Shown here piece after piece: positions 21,610 through 32,544 of a stretch of 64,000 nt of DNA. Positions within the stretch are counted from its first letter, which is position 1. Every line of letters begins with the position of its first letter. Both the position numbers and the translations under genes were made by a program. Source of the stretch: Hemicordylus capensis (lineage: Eukaryota > Chordata > Lepidosauria > Squamata > Cordylidae); NCBI RefSeq assembly GCF_027244095.1, contig NC_069660.1, positions 139,117,834 to 139,181,833 on the forward strand, written 5' to 3'. Below the pieces are notes generated by a model. It was not told where the DNA came from. It did not search any database and was given only the letters and a program-made list of their open reading frames with translations.

Positions 21610-21620
21610 TAGGGATGTGC

Positions 21621-21770
21621 ATAAAACCGGTTCTCCCGGTTCGGTTCGGGTCCGAATCGGGTCCGGACCGGACCGGGGAGGTTCGGTTTTGGTTTTGCCA
21701 GACCACCACCCCGGTCCGGTTCGGTTTTGAACCGGTTTGGATCCGAACCGAACCGGTTCGGATCACAAAA
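21621..21770. promoter_or_regulatory. hAT left subterminal repeat region
   Basis: Just inside the terminal repeat, CGGTTCGG, TCCGGACCGG and CCGAACCGG words occur many times on both strands. Clustered short subterminal repeats are the known transposase-binding arrangement of hAT elements. A matching cluster lies at 31000-31131. Binding by this element's BED finger is inferred. Confidence 0.65.
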
Positions 21771-22434
21771 AGTGGCTGGTTTTGAAGGGGACATTGTGTT
21801 CTACCTGCCACCCAAATTTCAAGTTGATTGGACCTTCCTCTGATTTTTTACAATTTTTTTTTTAAAAAAATAATTCTTGCCCATAACTCACAATGTGGAG
21901 CCCTTAGGGGCAAAAAAGCTGGGGTGGGTGGTAGCCACCCATGGGTGTCCTCCACCCCAAAAATCCCAAGGCAATTGGTTGCTCCTAGTATTATTGGTGA
22001 ATTTTTGAAGAAAATTTTTTTTCCATTGGCTAGAATGGGGGTTTGGGGCTGCCCCAGACCCGCCTCTGTGGGGTGGCAGCACCCCCAAAGTGGGTCCGGG
22101 GCCATGGCAAAAATGCCCTCAGTCCCTCCCTGCAATCCCCGTAGAGATAGGAGTGATGGTTCTGTTGTTTTTCTGAGGTGTTCTGAGTGTAGATTCTATG
22201 ACAGCTAATGAGATTTCCAATGAGACACCATGAATCCACTCTCATTTGCTATCACAGAATCCACACTCACTCAGAACTGAGCTGCGTGTGAGGAAGGGTG
22301 ATTGTAGCTAGTTCTTTAGTTTCAGCAGACTGAGCATTGAGCATGGGCAGTGGCCTTGGGAAGCAACACAATTACACGACACTCACCTGCTGCTGCTGGT
22401 TCTAGAAGTTGCCTCTTCTCGTCTTTTCACCTCT

Positions 22435-22436
<2 letters not shown>

Positions 22437-22479
<43 letters not shown>
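22437..22479. repeat. GT microsatellite within the hAT element
   Basis: A pure GT run of about 21 units. G/A-rich low-complexity sequence follows at 22655-22750 and 22860-22970, and CA runs near 22975-23120. All lie between the left end and the transposase stop codon, where no other gene was seen. Confidence 0.95.
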
Positions 22480-22483
<4 letters not shown>

Positions 22484-23866
22484 GAGTGCATGCCTTTTGC
22501 CTTGCTGGAAAGAAATGCTTCTCTGGTCCACCACCACATATCTGCTCAAGGACACAGAGGCCCAAGGCAGAGGTGGTGGCACCAGTGTGAGTGCATGTGT
22601 GCTGGTGGTGTTTGCCACCACAGGTGTTTTGTGTGTGTATGTGTGCGCTGCTAGCTAGGAGGGGGGAGGGAGGCAGGGAGGGAGGCAGGGAGGCAGGGGG
22701 GAGGAAAGGGGAGGGGGAGAGGGATGTAGAGGGGATTGAAGGGGGGAGGGTCCGGCTCAGAGTTGGTCAGCCACATATTTGTGCACACACGTGCTCACGT
22801 GTGTGCTTCGGTGGGAGAGACCAGACTCTCATCATCTGCCAGACCGGGGTTGGGGGCAGGTGAGGCGGTGGTGGGCTGGAAGGGAGGGAGGATGGAAGGT
22901 GGTGAAGAGGAAGGGGAGAGGATGAGAGGGGAAGGATGGAGGGAGGCATGGGGGGGAGGAAAAAAAACATGTAGACACAGACACACACCACACTACACAC
23001 AGAAAGCATCCACACACAGAGACAGTGCTAGGCATCCATTCACACAGACAGACAGACAGACAGACACACAACAGGAAGAGACAGACTGCACCTGCACCAC
23101 ACACACACACACACAGACCCAATTCCCCCCCTGCACAGTTATCAATCAATATGTTGTGTTGGCAGCCAGTTCATTGCTATTCTGATGGTTTTGGGTTTTT
23201 TGCCATCAGCCAACATCAACAGTGACCACAATCAAGATGAACATAAGATGATAATAATTCATTCGTTTCATTTGAAAAAATCACCCAATCATTTTCTCCA
23301 TGTAAACCAAGCCCCCCACACATGATTTCTGGTAACATTTTCAATAAAATCAATTCATTTGGCATTCATCATTTTGTTCTCCCTCTGTCACCTTTTTTTC
23401 TTTCTTTTGCATAATTTTGAGGCTTGATTTTGACATGGGCTTTTTAAAGAAAAAATTATTTACATGTTTATTTACATACAGTATTTACATATCTACACTG
23501 CATTTTAGAACGTATACCCGCCACTGCCGCTAAGTCTAGTACTCCGTGGGCTGTGCTACTTTGGGGTGTGTGTGCCGTGCCCACGCCAGGTCCCCAAATG
23601 CTGACAGGTGGATAGATAAAGGGCCTGTGCTGGTCAGCATTGGGTTTCTTTTTAGGTGGGCGTGGGCATTGTAAACATCTGGCCAGTCGCAGCACTACAA
23701 CTACTACTACAACTGCATCTCTGTGTGGGCACACTACACGCTGCGACTGGCTGGCACGGCTCAGCATCTGTCACGTCAGCTCAGCTAGAGGTGGAAGGGG
23801 GGAGGGTAGGGATAAGCACAGAGGTCGAGCCAGGCAGGTGACCAACCATGGGGCAACCCACGGTAA

Positions 23867-26647
23867 TCACTCGCCCGGCTCAAACTCCAGCTTGGGGTAG
23901 CCCAACAGGGGGAGGTTCACCTTAAGGAAGACCAGCTGCTCCACCAGACCAGGGTCCAAGCGGGAGCGAGAGGGTGTCACCACGTCCCCGGCACGTGAAA
24001 ACACCCGCTCGCTCTGGACACTGGTTGGGGGGCAGGAGAGGAGGCGCACAGCCACCACCGCCAGGTCCGGCCAGACTTGGCGGCGGCTCGCCCAGAACTG
24101 TGCGCAGTCCACGCCGTCTCCCTCCACAGGCTCCTCCAAGTACTGCGCAACGCATTGCTCAGCACTGGAGGGGGGCCTGGCAGGTCGAGCCTCCCGCATA
24201 CCAGGCATGGCGCCATAGCAGAACCGCTGAAACCACTGGGCGGATCTCGAGTCGGTAGCAAATGGCTGCTGCGATGGCGCCGCCTGGGATGCCGCGCTGC
24301 TGGACTGGGAAGAGGGAGGGGAAGGGGAAGCTGACGCCGGCTGGCCGCCCATGCTGCTGCTGGGTGCGGGTTGGGCCGCGAGGGCTGCCCCCGCACCACT
24401 ACCAACACCCTGGTCTCTGCGGGCCCTAGCGGCCTCCTCCTCCCTAACCTTCTCGACCAGGATGCCCTTCCACCTGGGCAAGTCGTCGGCACTCACGGCA
24501 TTGCCCTTGAGGGCTGGGTGACAGAGACAAGCGAGGACATACTCCTCCCTGTCTCCCAGCACATCAACGAGCCACTTGTCAACCCCAGACCTCAGCCTCC
24601 CAGCCAGAGCACGACCCTCTGGCGTGGTCAGAGAGATATGGAGTCCACCCATCAGCTTCTCGAGACCAACAGCTGTGGGCAGCGCCTGGCTCAAGGGAGT
24701 GGTGTCGCCATACAAGCCCTTCGTGGCAAGCTGGAAGGGCTCGAGTGCCGACACCGCCTCGGACATCTGCTTCCACTCTGCGTTCGAGAAGTCGCAGACA
24801 TCCAAGGACTCGTCCCTCGCCAGGGCGACAAGGGCTCTCTCCTGCTCCAACAGGCGCTGGAACAGGAGGAAGGTGGAGTTCCACCGCGTCTCCACATCCG
24901 TAGGGATGAGATGGCGAGGAAGGCCAAGGTCATCCTGCTTCTGGCGAAGCAGTCTCCTGGACTTCTCGCTGCGGTGGAAGTGGGCGGCCAGCTTGCGGGA
25001 CTTATCCACAAGCGTGGCCGTGGCAGCAACAGCAGCTGGGATGGGGCGGGCCCCCTTCTCCTGGGACGCCTTCAGCTCCTTAAGGCCAAGGGCGTCCCTG
25101 ACGGTCAGATGGAGCGTGTGTGCCATACACCGTATGTTCACACAGTCCATGACTGTCTCGACAGCGGCGGTAATGTTGGCTCCATTGTCGGTGACAATGA
25201 AGCCGCGGGAGAGGTGTGGACACCCGCCAATCCACTCCTCTATCTGGCGGTCGAGTACGGCCGCCACCTCCTCCGCGGTGTGCCTCGTGTCCATCGTCTC
25301 CACGTGCAGGACGGCCCACCTGTGCCGTAGTGCAGCGGGAGCCGCGCCGGACCCGGAAGCATCGCCCGCAGAGGTCCCCTCACTCTCCGGTCCCCACCAG
25401 TGGGCAGTGAGGGCCAGGAAAGAAGCGTGCATCCCACTGACACTGGTCCAGAGGTCAGTCGTGAAATGCACGCTTGTCCCGGCCGGAGCTGCACGCAGCT
25501 CGGCCGACACGAGCTCCCTGCACCGGCGGTACAGGGAGGGGACCACGTTCCGGCTGAACGTGGTCCTTGAGGGGATGACATATTCGGGAGCCAGGTATTG
25601 GAGAATCCGGCGGAAGCCGTTGTTCTCGACCACCTGAAACGGCTGGTCATCCGTGGAAATCATCTCCCCTATGAGGCGGGTGAGGTGATGATGGTCCACG
25701 CGAACAATACGCTGGCTGCCCGAGGACTGCGTCCACCGCTGGATGGGCAGTGTAGCCTGCCTGCTAGCTGGCACACTGCCGCTGCCCGCCCTAGTGGCAG
25801 ATGCACAAGGCGCACTAGCGCTGCCAGCCTGTCCCCTGAGACCTGGGTGGTGACGCTCTAGGTGTCTCCACATAGGCGTCGTACCCAGGTGCGCAGGGTC
25901 CCTTCCACGGCTGACAAGCATCCTGCAGTGGACACAGCGGGCGTGGAATGGGTCATCTTGAGGGACCTCAAAATGCACCCATGCACCACTGCCCTTGGCC
26001 TCCTGCGCCCTGGGCGCCGTCCTAGGCCGTTTCTCGCAGGGTGGCTGCAGTCCTGGGGGGGGGGAGGCCGCCGCTGCCTGCCCACTGCTGCCACCCAACC
26101 CGCCCCTTCCGCCCTCCACAGCGGAGGAAGGGCCCGGCTCAACTGGCATCGGAGAGGCAGGCCTCTCCTCCACCACCTCGCCAGACCGCTCCCCACCAGA
26201 GTGTCGGGCTTCACGAGGGGGGGCCCCACTGAGCGGCGAAAGGATAGGGGGAAGGGGCCCCAGAGGGAGGGAGAACCTGGCTGCATCGCTGCCAGCCGCA
26301 CGGTCCTCACCGCCCTCTACCTGCTCTTCCAACTCCACAGTCTCCTCCACCTCAACAACTGGCGGTAGCTCAGCAGCACCTGGTGCCGCCGGCGAGGAGG
26401 GACCCGCCACAGCCCTAACGGTGCCTCTGCCTCTGCCGCGATTGGCGGCAGCAGGCGTGGGGAACTGAATCCTGCGCACCAAAGATGGGGCCGGAGCAAA
26501 GAATTCTCCAATGGGGAGAACTGGGGTGTCCTCAGGCTCCCCGCGTCCTCTCCCTCCCCGTGCCGCAGGCGCACCCCGCACCTGGCCTCTCCCACCTCTG
26601 CCTGCCAGCCTTGAGCGAGCCCTGCCCGCCACACGGCGCTCAGACAT
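23867..26647 (-). CDS. hAT transposase, BED zinc finger, 926 aa
   Basis: This protein would cut and rejoin the element's DNA in the nucleus. Residues 1-215 are a low-complexity Gly/Arg/Pro/Ala-rich and acidic leader. A BED-type zinc finger follows at about 222-268, with C238, C241, H262 and H267 in the C-x2-C...H-x4-H pattern. The RNase-H-like catalytic core carries D398 in TTDLW and D487 in VTDNGAN, then the hAT CMAHTLHL motif (507-514), a DVETRWNST block and the glutamate E880 in SERVFS. The C-terminal hAT dimerisation region spans about 850-915. There is no stop or frame break over 927 codons and no intron is needed. The ATG at 26647 is the first in frame. A later start is possible, since the leader is not conserved-looking. 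The coding sequence is strikingly GC- and CpG-rich compared with its surroundings. A domesticated ZBED-like host gene is possible but less likely, because terminal repeats and target duplications are intact. Confidence 0.92.
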   Translation of the reverse strand: MSERRVAGRARSRLAGRGGRGQVRGAPAARGGRGRGEPEDTPVLPIGEFFAPAPSLVRRIQFPTPAAANRGRGRGTVRAVAGPSSPAAPGAAELPPVVEVEETVELEEQVEGGEDRAAGSDAARFSLPLGPLPPILSPLSGAPPREARHSGGERSGEVVEERPASPMPVEPGPSSAVEGGRGGLGGSSGQAAAASPPPGLQPPCEKRPRTAPRAQEAKGSGAWVHFEVPQDDPFHARCVHCRMLVSRGRDPAHLGTTPMWRHLERHHPGLRGQAGSASAPCASATRAGSGSVPASRQATLPIQRWTQSSGSQRIVRVDHHHLTRLIGEMISTDDQPFQVVENNGFRRILQYLAPEYVIPSRTTFSRNVVPSLYRRCRELVSAELRAAPAGTSVHFTTDLWTSVSGMHASFLALTAHWWGPESEGTSAGDASGSGAAPAALRHRWAVLHVETMDTRHTAEEVAAVLDRQIEEWIGGCPHLSRGFIVTDNGANITAAVETVMDCVNIRCMAHTLHLTVRDALGLKELKASQEKGARPIPAAVAATATLVDKSRKLAAHFHRSEKSRRLLRQKQDDLGLPRHLIPTDVETRWNSTFLLFQRLLEQERALVALARDESLDVCDFSNAEWKQMSEAVSALEPFQLATKGLYGDTTPLSQALPTAVGLEKLMGGLHISLTTPEGRALAGRLRSGVDKWLVDVLGDREEYVLACLCHPALKGNAVSADDLPRWKGILVEKVREEEAARARRDQGVGSGAGAALAAQPAPSSSMGGQPASASPSPPSSQSSSAASQAAPSQQPFATDSRSAQWFQRFCYGAMPGMREARPARPPSSAEQCVAQYLEEPVEGDGVDCAQFWASRRQVWPDLAVVAVRLLSCPPTSVQSERVFSRAGDVVTPSRSRLDPGLVEQLVFLKVNLPLLGYPKLEFEPGE

Positions 26648-27390
26648 GCTGCTAGGTCAGAAGGAGGGAGACTTTAGGAGGAAGGCCAGACAGGGTCAAA
26701 AAAATAATTTGGAGGGGCTTAGGGGCCAAAAAAAAGGCAGCTGATTTGGAGGAGGCGGGGGGGAAGTTTGTTTTCAAAAAAGGAAGCCAATTGGGGGGAA
26801 AGGAAGACTTTTTGATATGGGGGGGGGAAGCCAATCGAAGTGAGGGGGAGGGTGTCCTTTTTGAATTTGGGAGTCAACCACCAAGCCAATTGGGGAGATG
26901 GGTCTGGGAGGGTTTTTTTTTAGAAAAATAGGGGGTTAAAGGGTGGAACCCCAGTGTGGGAGGGTGGCACGGGCAGTTGGGTGGAGTAGTTGTGGTGTGG
27001 GTGGCAAGTTTTTAACTTTTTTGGGGGGGAGAGTGGATGGGGGGAGGGCACAGCACCTACCGGGGGTGGGGGAGGGATGCAGTCAACGCTTGGGAACCTG
27101 CAGATCAAAGGAGGAAACCCTTATTTAGTGAACTTGAACACAAAGTGTGGGTTCTGGGGGGTGGTTCTCAAGTAATGCTCCTGTGGGGGGAGCATCAAAC
27201 TCAATGCAGCCTATTTAGTGACTCTAAATTGCAAACAACCAAAACCAGAACCCAGTCACACCAACACAGAGGTTGAACCCACCCACTCTGTGACTCTGCC
27301 TGCCCAATGCCATGGCAAGCAAGCAGCAGCAAACACTTGATGGCAGCCTCATGGATTGAACATCATGATCATCATCATACGTGTGTATTG
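26648..27390. other. Upstream region of hAT transposase gene
   Basis: This is a G-rich, A-run-containing stretch on the + strand (C/T-rich on the coding strand), with repeated AAGCCAATTGGGG-like words at 26786, 26829 and 26882. It should contain the transposase promoter or 5' untranslated region, because the gene reads leftward from 26647. I cannot place a TATA box or start site with confidence. Confidence 0.4.
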
Positions 27391-27738
27391 GCCCAGCATG
27401 TAGTGGCAGCATCAGAGCCCAGCCAGGACCCCACTCAGACTGCCCCAGAGGCAAGGAAGCACTCTGGCATGGCATGGGCCCAGCATCTAGTGGCAGCATC
27501 AGAGCCCAGCCAGGACCCCACTCAGACTGCCCCAGAGGCAAGGAAGCACTCTGGCATGGCATGGGCCCAGCATGTAGTGGCAGCATCAGAGCCCAGCCAG
27601 GACCCCACTCAGACTGCCCCAGAGGCAAGGAAGCACTCTGGCATGGCATGGGCCCAGCATGTAGTGGCAGCATCGCATCAGAACCCTGGAACCCACTCAG
27701 ACTGCCCCAGAGGCAAGGAAGCACTCTGGAAGGCACCT
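27391..27738. repeat. 87-bp tandem array, four copies
   Basis: The unit begins GCCCAGCATGTAGTGG and ends CTCTGGCATGGCATGG. Copies start at 27391, 27478, 27565 and 27652. The first three are almost identical and the fourth is diverged, with an altered GCATCGCATCAGAACC stretch. Because 87 is a multiple of three, both strands stay open and produce repetitive ORFs that need not be translated. It lies within the hAT element. Confidence 0.9.
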
Positions 27739-28481
27739 GTTCAAAAACCACCTGCAAGACGCATGCAATGCAACGCAACACACAGCAGCAATTTCTTTAT
27801 TGGGCATGGGCATGAAGACACAAGTTTTACAACAGTACATCTCCTCTCCAAGGTTCCCTCCCTCCTCCCCACACCCAAATGCATTTCAGAATAGGGGTGT
27901 CCCTATTTAAAACCGCCAGCTAGGGAGAGAAAGGGGCAACAAAAGGTGCACAATCGCACACGCACTAACCCCTCTTCTTCCGGTCCTTCTCCTGCCGCTC
28001 ACTGCTGGTCACGGATTCGCCGCCGCCAGCCAGCCACCCTGGGCTGAGACACAGCAGGGCGGCCGCACGAGGCACACAGGCAACCGGGGTAGTTCAACAA
28101 CGATGGAGGGGCAGAAGTGAGGAGACAACACTATTTGTGTCGCTCAACTCACCCCCAAGCAGAGACAAAATCAACCAAAAACTATAAAAAGCAAAAAAAA
28201 CCCGATGGCAGCCGCCAGGTGGGTAGGCTACTGTGTGCGGCTGCAGCTGTGGGAGAGGAGGTGGAAAGTGAAGGGGAGCAGAGAGAGAAAAGACTAAGAG
28301 AGAGAGAAAAGAGAGGGGGGGCAGGGACAAAGAGAAAGAGAGGAGAGAGAGAGAAAAGAAAGAGAGAGAGAGGAGAAAGAGAGATGATAGAGAGAAAGAG
28401 GAGAGAGGAGAAGCGCAGCGCAGCAGGGAGGGGGGATTCAGGTGTGGGGGGAGGACACAGCAGTAGCAGCGGTCCAAAGAG

Positions 28482-29640
28482 GTGGGGGGAGCAGAGAGGG
28501 TGTGTGTGGTTGGGGGCTAGTGTGTGGCAGGGGGCCTGGGGTAAGTGGAGAGAGTCGGGGGCAAGGAGAAAAAGAGGTGGGGTGGGGGGAGCAGAGAGGG
28601 TGTGTGTGGTTGGGGGCTAGTGTGTGGCAGGGGGCCTGGGGTAAGTGGAGAGAGTCGGGGGCAAGGAGAAAAAGAGGTGGGGTGGGGGGAGCAGAGAGGG
28701 TGTGTGTGGTTGGGGGCTAGTGTGTGGCAGGGGGCCTGGGGTAAGTGGAGAGAGTCGGGGGCAAGGAGAAAAAGAGGTGGGGTGGGGGGAGCAGAGAGGG
28801 TGTGTGTGGTTGGGGGCTAGTGTGTGGCAGGGGGCCTGGGGTAAGTGGAGAGAGTCGGGGGCAAGGAGAAAAAGAGGTGGGGTGGGGGAGCAGAGAGGGT
28901 GTGTGTGGTTGGGGGCTAGTGTGTGGCAGGGGGCCTGGGGTAAGTGGAGAGAGTCGGGGGCAAGGAGAAAAAGAGGTGGGGTGGGGGGAGCAGAGAGGGT
29001 GTGTGTGGTTGGGGGCTAGTGTGTGGCAGGGGGCCTGGGGTAAGTGGAGAGAGTCGGGGGCAAGGAGAAAAAGAGGTGGGGTGGGGGAGCAGAGAGGGTG
29101 TGTGTGGTTGGGGGCTAGTGTGTGGCAGGGGCCTGGGGTAAGTGGAGAGAGTCGGGGGCAAGGAGAAAAAGAGGTGGGGTGGGGGGAGCAGAGAGGGTTG
29201 TGTGGTTGGGGGCTAGTGTGTGGCAGGGGGCCTGGGGTAAGTGGAGAGAGTCGGGGGCAAGGAGAAAAAGAGGTGGGGTGGGGGGAGCAGAGAGGGTGTG
29301 TGTGGTTGGGGGCTAGTGTGTGGCAGGGGGCCTGGGGTAAGTGGAGAGAGTCGGGGGCAAGGAGAAAAAGAGGTGGGGTGGGGGGAGCAGAGAGGGTGTG
29401 TGTGGTTGGGGGCTAGTGTGTGGCAGGGGGCCTGGGGTAAGTGGAGAGAGTCGGGGGCAAGGAGAAAAAGAGGTGGGGTGGGGGGAGCAGAGAGGGTGTG
29501 TGTGGTTGGGGGCTAGTGTGTGGCAGGGGGCCTGGGGTAAGTGGAGAGAGTCGGGGGCAAGGAGAAAAAAGGGTTGCGGTGGGGGGAGCAGAGAGGGTGT
29601 GTGTGGTTGGGGGCTAGTGTGTGGCAGAGGGGTGTTGGGG
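28482..29640. repeat. 100-bp minisatellite, about 11.5 copies
   Basis: The unit contains GTGTGTGTGGTTGGGGGC, GGGGCCTGGGGTAAG and GGAGAGAGTCGGGGGCAAGG. Successive GAGAGAGTCGGGG words fall about 98-100 bp apart from 28548 to 29544. Copies differ by only single bases or one-base length changes, implying recent expansion. The array is inside the hAT element. Overlapping ORFs on both strands are by-products of repetition. Confidence 0.95.
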
Positions 29641-30999
29641 GGAAGGGGAGGGGGCAACAACAAACAGCAAAGGAGAAACTGGAACAACTCGGGCAGCAGC
29701 AGCGATTAGGCTGGATGGGGTGGTTGGGGGAGGAGCTGGGCCTGGGCTAGGGTCTGGGAGGAGGGAGGGTGGGGGGGGCAGGCGGGGGGGAGGAGGAGGA
29801 GGAGGGGAGCAAAATATATAAAGCAATATATATCAAGAGAACACAAGCCAGAAGTTTAAAAAAAAAATGAAAAGAAAGACTCTAACCAGCAGAAAAAACT
29901 TGGGGGTGGGGGTGTGGGGAGGGGGAACCAAACACAGACTCTGAGGGGGGCCACTAAGTGAACAGAGACAATGAAACCACAATTGCTGCAAATTAATAAT
30001 AGCAAATGAATAAGTGGAACCAAGCAAAGAAAACTGGACTCTGTTTGGCAGCAGCAAACTTGGGAGAAGGCTGGATGGGGTGGGGTTGGGGTGGGGTGTG
30101 GTTGGTCTTGGAGGGGCAAGTTGGGAGCAGGGAACCAAAACTGATTATATGGGACAACAAGAAACAACAACAGAATCCTCTGGGGGTGGGGGGGAGGGAT
30201 TCAGGGAACCAACTCGCAGGGCAGCAGCAGTCAGCAGAAACAAACAAAATGGTACAATTTAAGCAAAACCAGCAAGCAATATATAAATGAAACCAATGCA
30301 ATGCAATGTGAAAATCAAAAAGTTGGACAAAAACAAGGCAGGACAAAGAGCAATAATTAATGGAAGAAGTTTTAAAGCAATGAGGATGCAGTGGGTGGGA
30401 GTGGGGGAGGGTAGGCCCAAAGGATGAGAAGGGAAAGGGGGGGGGGGAAGCAGACAGACAAGGAACAGGGAAAATTGGGGGAAATTAAGAAGAAAGTAAA
30501 GTGAAGTAACACACAGTACAGACAAGAGACAGACAGAGAGAGGAGACACACAGAGAGTCACAAAGGGCAGGTGGACAAAGGATTAGACAGAGCACACACA
30601 GAGAGACACAGGACACAGTCAGGACTCACAGAGACACCAGAGCAGCCAGCAAAGGGCAAGCAGGTCTCAGAGATGATCCCACAACTGCAGCCAAGAGAAG
30701 TTTCCAGAGAAGAGGCTTGGGTTTATATAGGTTTGAAATTCCCTCCTTTGGGAGCCCCCACCTTTGCACTCCCCCCACGGCCAACAGGGTGCCAGCTCTC
30801 AACAGTGCAACAGCCAAGCAGCCTACCAGACCAAAGGACTCATTCTGGCCAATCAAGGATCAATAGCGCAGCCAATACAATGCCTGGAAATAGCATCACA
30901 AAATGGATGCAAGGAGGAGCAAAAGTTTCGGGAAGGAGACACAAAATGGAGGACACACTTGCAACTTTAAAGAGGCACTGAGTGAGACTCAATTTCATT
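29640..30999. other. hAT internal sequence, no gene
   Basis: This is mostly G- and A-rich DNA containing repeated GGCTGGATGGGGTGG and GGGGGTGGGG words, several AGCAGCAG runs and scattered AAACAA runs. No second transposon-encoded protein was recognised on either strand. Confidence 0.5.
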
Positions 31000-31131
31000 C
31001 CCGAGCCGGTTCGGTACCGAACCGGCTCGAATTTGGTCCGGCTCGGTCCCGGAAGGGCCCGATTCGGTCCGGGATCGAGCCGCCGGATCCGGACCGGTTC
31101 GGGACGAACCGGTCCGGATCCGGACCGAACC
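31000..31131. promoter_or_regulatory. hAT right subterminal repeat region
   Basis: Dense CCGGTTCGG, GGACCGGTTCGGG and CCGGATCCGG words precede the right terminal repeat and mirror the left cluster. They are probable transposase-binding sites by analogy with other hAT elements. Confidence 0.65.
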
Positions 31132-31142
31132 GCACATCCCTA

Positions 31143-31150
31143 CCACTCTG
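31143..31150. repeat. hAT target-site duplication, right
   Basis: CCACTCTG immediately follows the right terminus and is identical to 21602-21609. Confidence 0.95.
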
Positions 31151-32422
31151 CCGCTGCCATGGAAATAGCACTTGGAGGAACTATACTTCCCAGATGTCCC
31201 CACACACTTTTCCAGCTTCACTGCGCACCTTCCCAGCCAGCCAGCCAGCCTCACAGGTTTGGGTTCCTGTAGAAGAGCTCTCTGAGCACTGGAAATGTGA
31301 GGGATTGCACAGAGATGGTCATGGTGGGAACAGATGCCTTCACATGGTACTGCGGGGGTGGCGGGTTACTGCTAATTTGTCCAGATTGAAGTGTCTGATG
31401 CACAGTCCTAGTAGCAGCCAATGCCAGTTTCCTAGAATTGAAAGATTTCAATTGCTGCATCTCAACCAATTTACATCAAATCTGTACCATACCTGGAGGG
31501 GTAGTGTCACTTGTCACTTAGGCGATGTCTGCAGACTATCAGGTGTATTGTACAGGCAGTAGATTTTATGACCAATAAAATGTTCGGGGCTTATAGTGGT
31601 AGAAACAACTCCTCATCTTAAGTATACCAGCACTACCATATGGAAAGGTTCTTTGGTAGTAGTTTCTTCTGCTATAGAAACTCCCTCTGTACTGCAGGAT
31701 TTGAAGAACTGCTAATTTGATCAGTATTTTTCTGGAGTCTACTGTAGTATCTTAAATCGTGTTTGATAGGAATTTACTACGGCTTCTCCAAATCAATAAT
31801 ATTACAGGCTTCAATAATCAGGCAGATAATTTAACTCCATTCACAGAATACCATCCACATTTCAGTAGCACAGGTTATTTTGTATTTGCTGATGATACTG
31901 TAGTTAATTAAAGAATATTTTAATTTTGAATCAGGCACAGTTGGTAACACTCCACTAAGCCCAACAGAGCAATCAGGATCCAAATAGTACATTTTACAAG
32001 TTCCATTTTGATTAGAAGTTATTTTATCAATTGCCTACCAAAAAACCCACGATAGTCATATAAGTCCTCAAACCACAAGGTAGCACTTCTTCATGCTGAA
32101 TGCTAAATCTTTTGCAAGTCCTTCAGTTAAAATGAAGTCACATAATTTTTTTTCCAAAAATATACGATTATATGGAATTAGAGGATTCATTTCTCACTGC
32201 AGTGCAATCTCATATTGTGATTCTCAGCAATTGCTGCGTCACTGAATGGGGAAGCAAGAATAAGCACGCAATACATATTCGTGGGACACAATTACAATAA
32301 CCAATCGATGGGAAATGTATTTGAACTACTTAAAAGTTAATGAGTGAAAAAGTTGATTCATGAGAAATGTGTGACTAGCATCAAATTTTCGACTAGCATC
32401 GTTTTTAATTTTCAGATGCAAA
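31151..32422. other. No recognisable gene
   Basis: The first few hundred bases continue the sequence interrupted by the hAT insertion. The rest is AT-rich with no exon-like block, named repeat or RNA gene that I can support. Confidence 0.4.
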
Positions 32423-32424
32423 TA

Positions 32425-32542
32425 CCCTGTTTCCCCGAAAGTAAGACCTAGCAGTAATTTCTGATGTACCGCTAATTGCCCTAGTGCGTTTTGGGGGGCT
32501 AAAATTAATATAAGACACTGTCTTATTTTCGGGGAAACACGA
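32425..32542. mobile_element. Tc1/mariner-type MITE, 118 bp
   Basis: CCCTGTTTCCCCGAAA on the left mirrors TTTCGGGGAAACACGA on the right (14 of 16 positions). TA dinucleotides flank both ends (32423-32424 and 32543-32544), the mariner-class target duplication. TAAGACCTAGC and TATAAGAC in the interior match the well-known vertebrate 'AATAAGACC' MITE family. Confidence 0.8.
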
Positions 32543-32544
32543 TA

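Larger units (their letters stand above)
21610..31142 (-). mobile_element. Autonomous-looking hAT DNA transposon, 9533 bp
   Basis: The termini are inverted: TAGGGATGTGC at 21610-21620 against GCACATCCCTA at 31132-31142. Identical CCACTCTG duplications flank them. The element holds a single intact 926-codon hAT transposase gene on the minus strand (23867-26647). Both ends are rich in CGGTTCGG and CCGGACCGG words. Known hAT elements are usually 2.5-5 kb. This one is enlarged by 4.5 kb of sequence upstream of the gene, including 87-bp and 100-bp tandem arrays, and by purine and GT repeats. The unbroken reading frame and exact duplications suggest a young insertion. Activity is an inference. Confidence 0.93.

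Noticed and set aside
24371-25637. + strand ORFs of 319 and 353 aa opposite the transposase
   Set aside because: They are antisense shadows of the GC-rich transposase gene and lack family motifs, which are all on the minus strand.
27224-27894. ORFs on both strands across the 87-bp repeats
   Set aside because: An 87-bp unit keeps any open frame open on each pass. No recognised domain or initiation context.
28442-29709. Overlapping repetitive ORFs rich in WGKWRESG-type units
   Set aside because: They are translations of the 100-bp minisatellite. The unit length is not a multiple of three and several frames are equally open.
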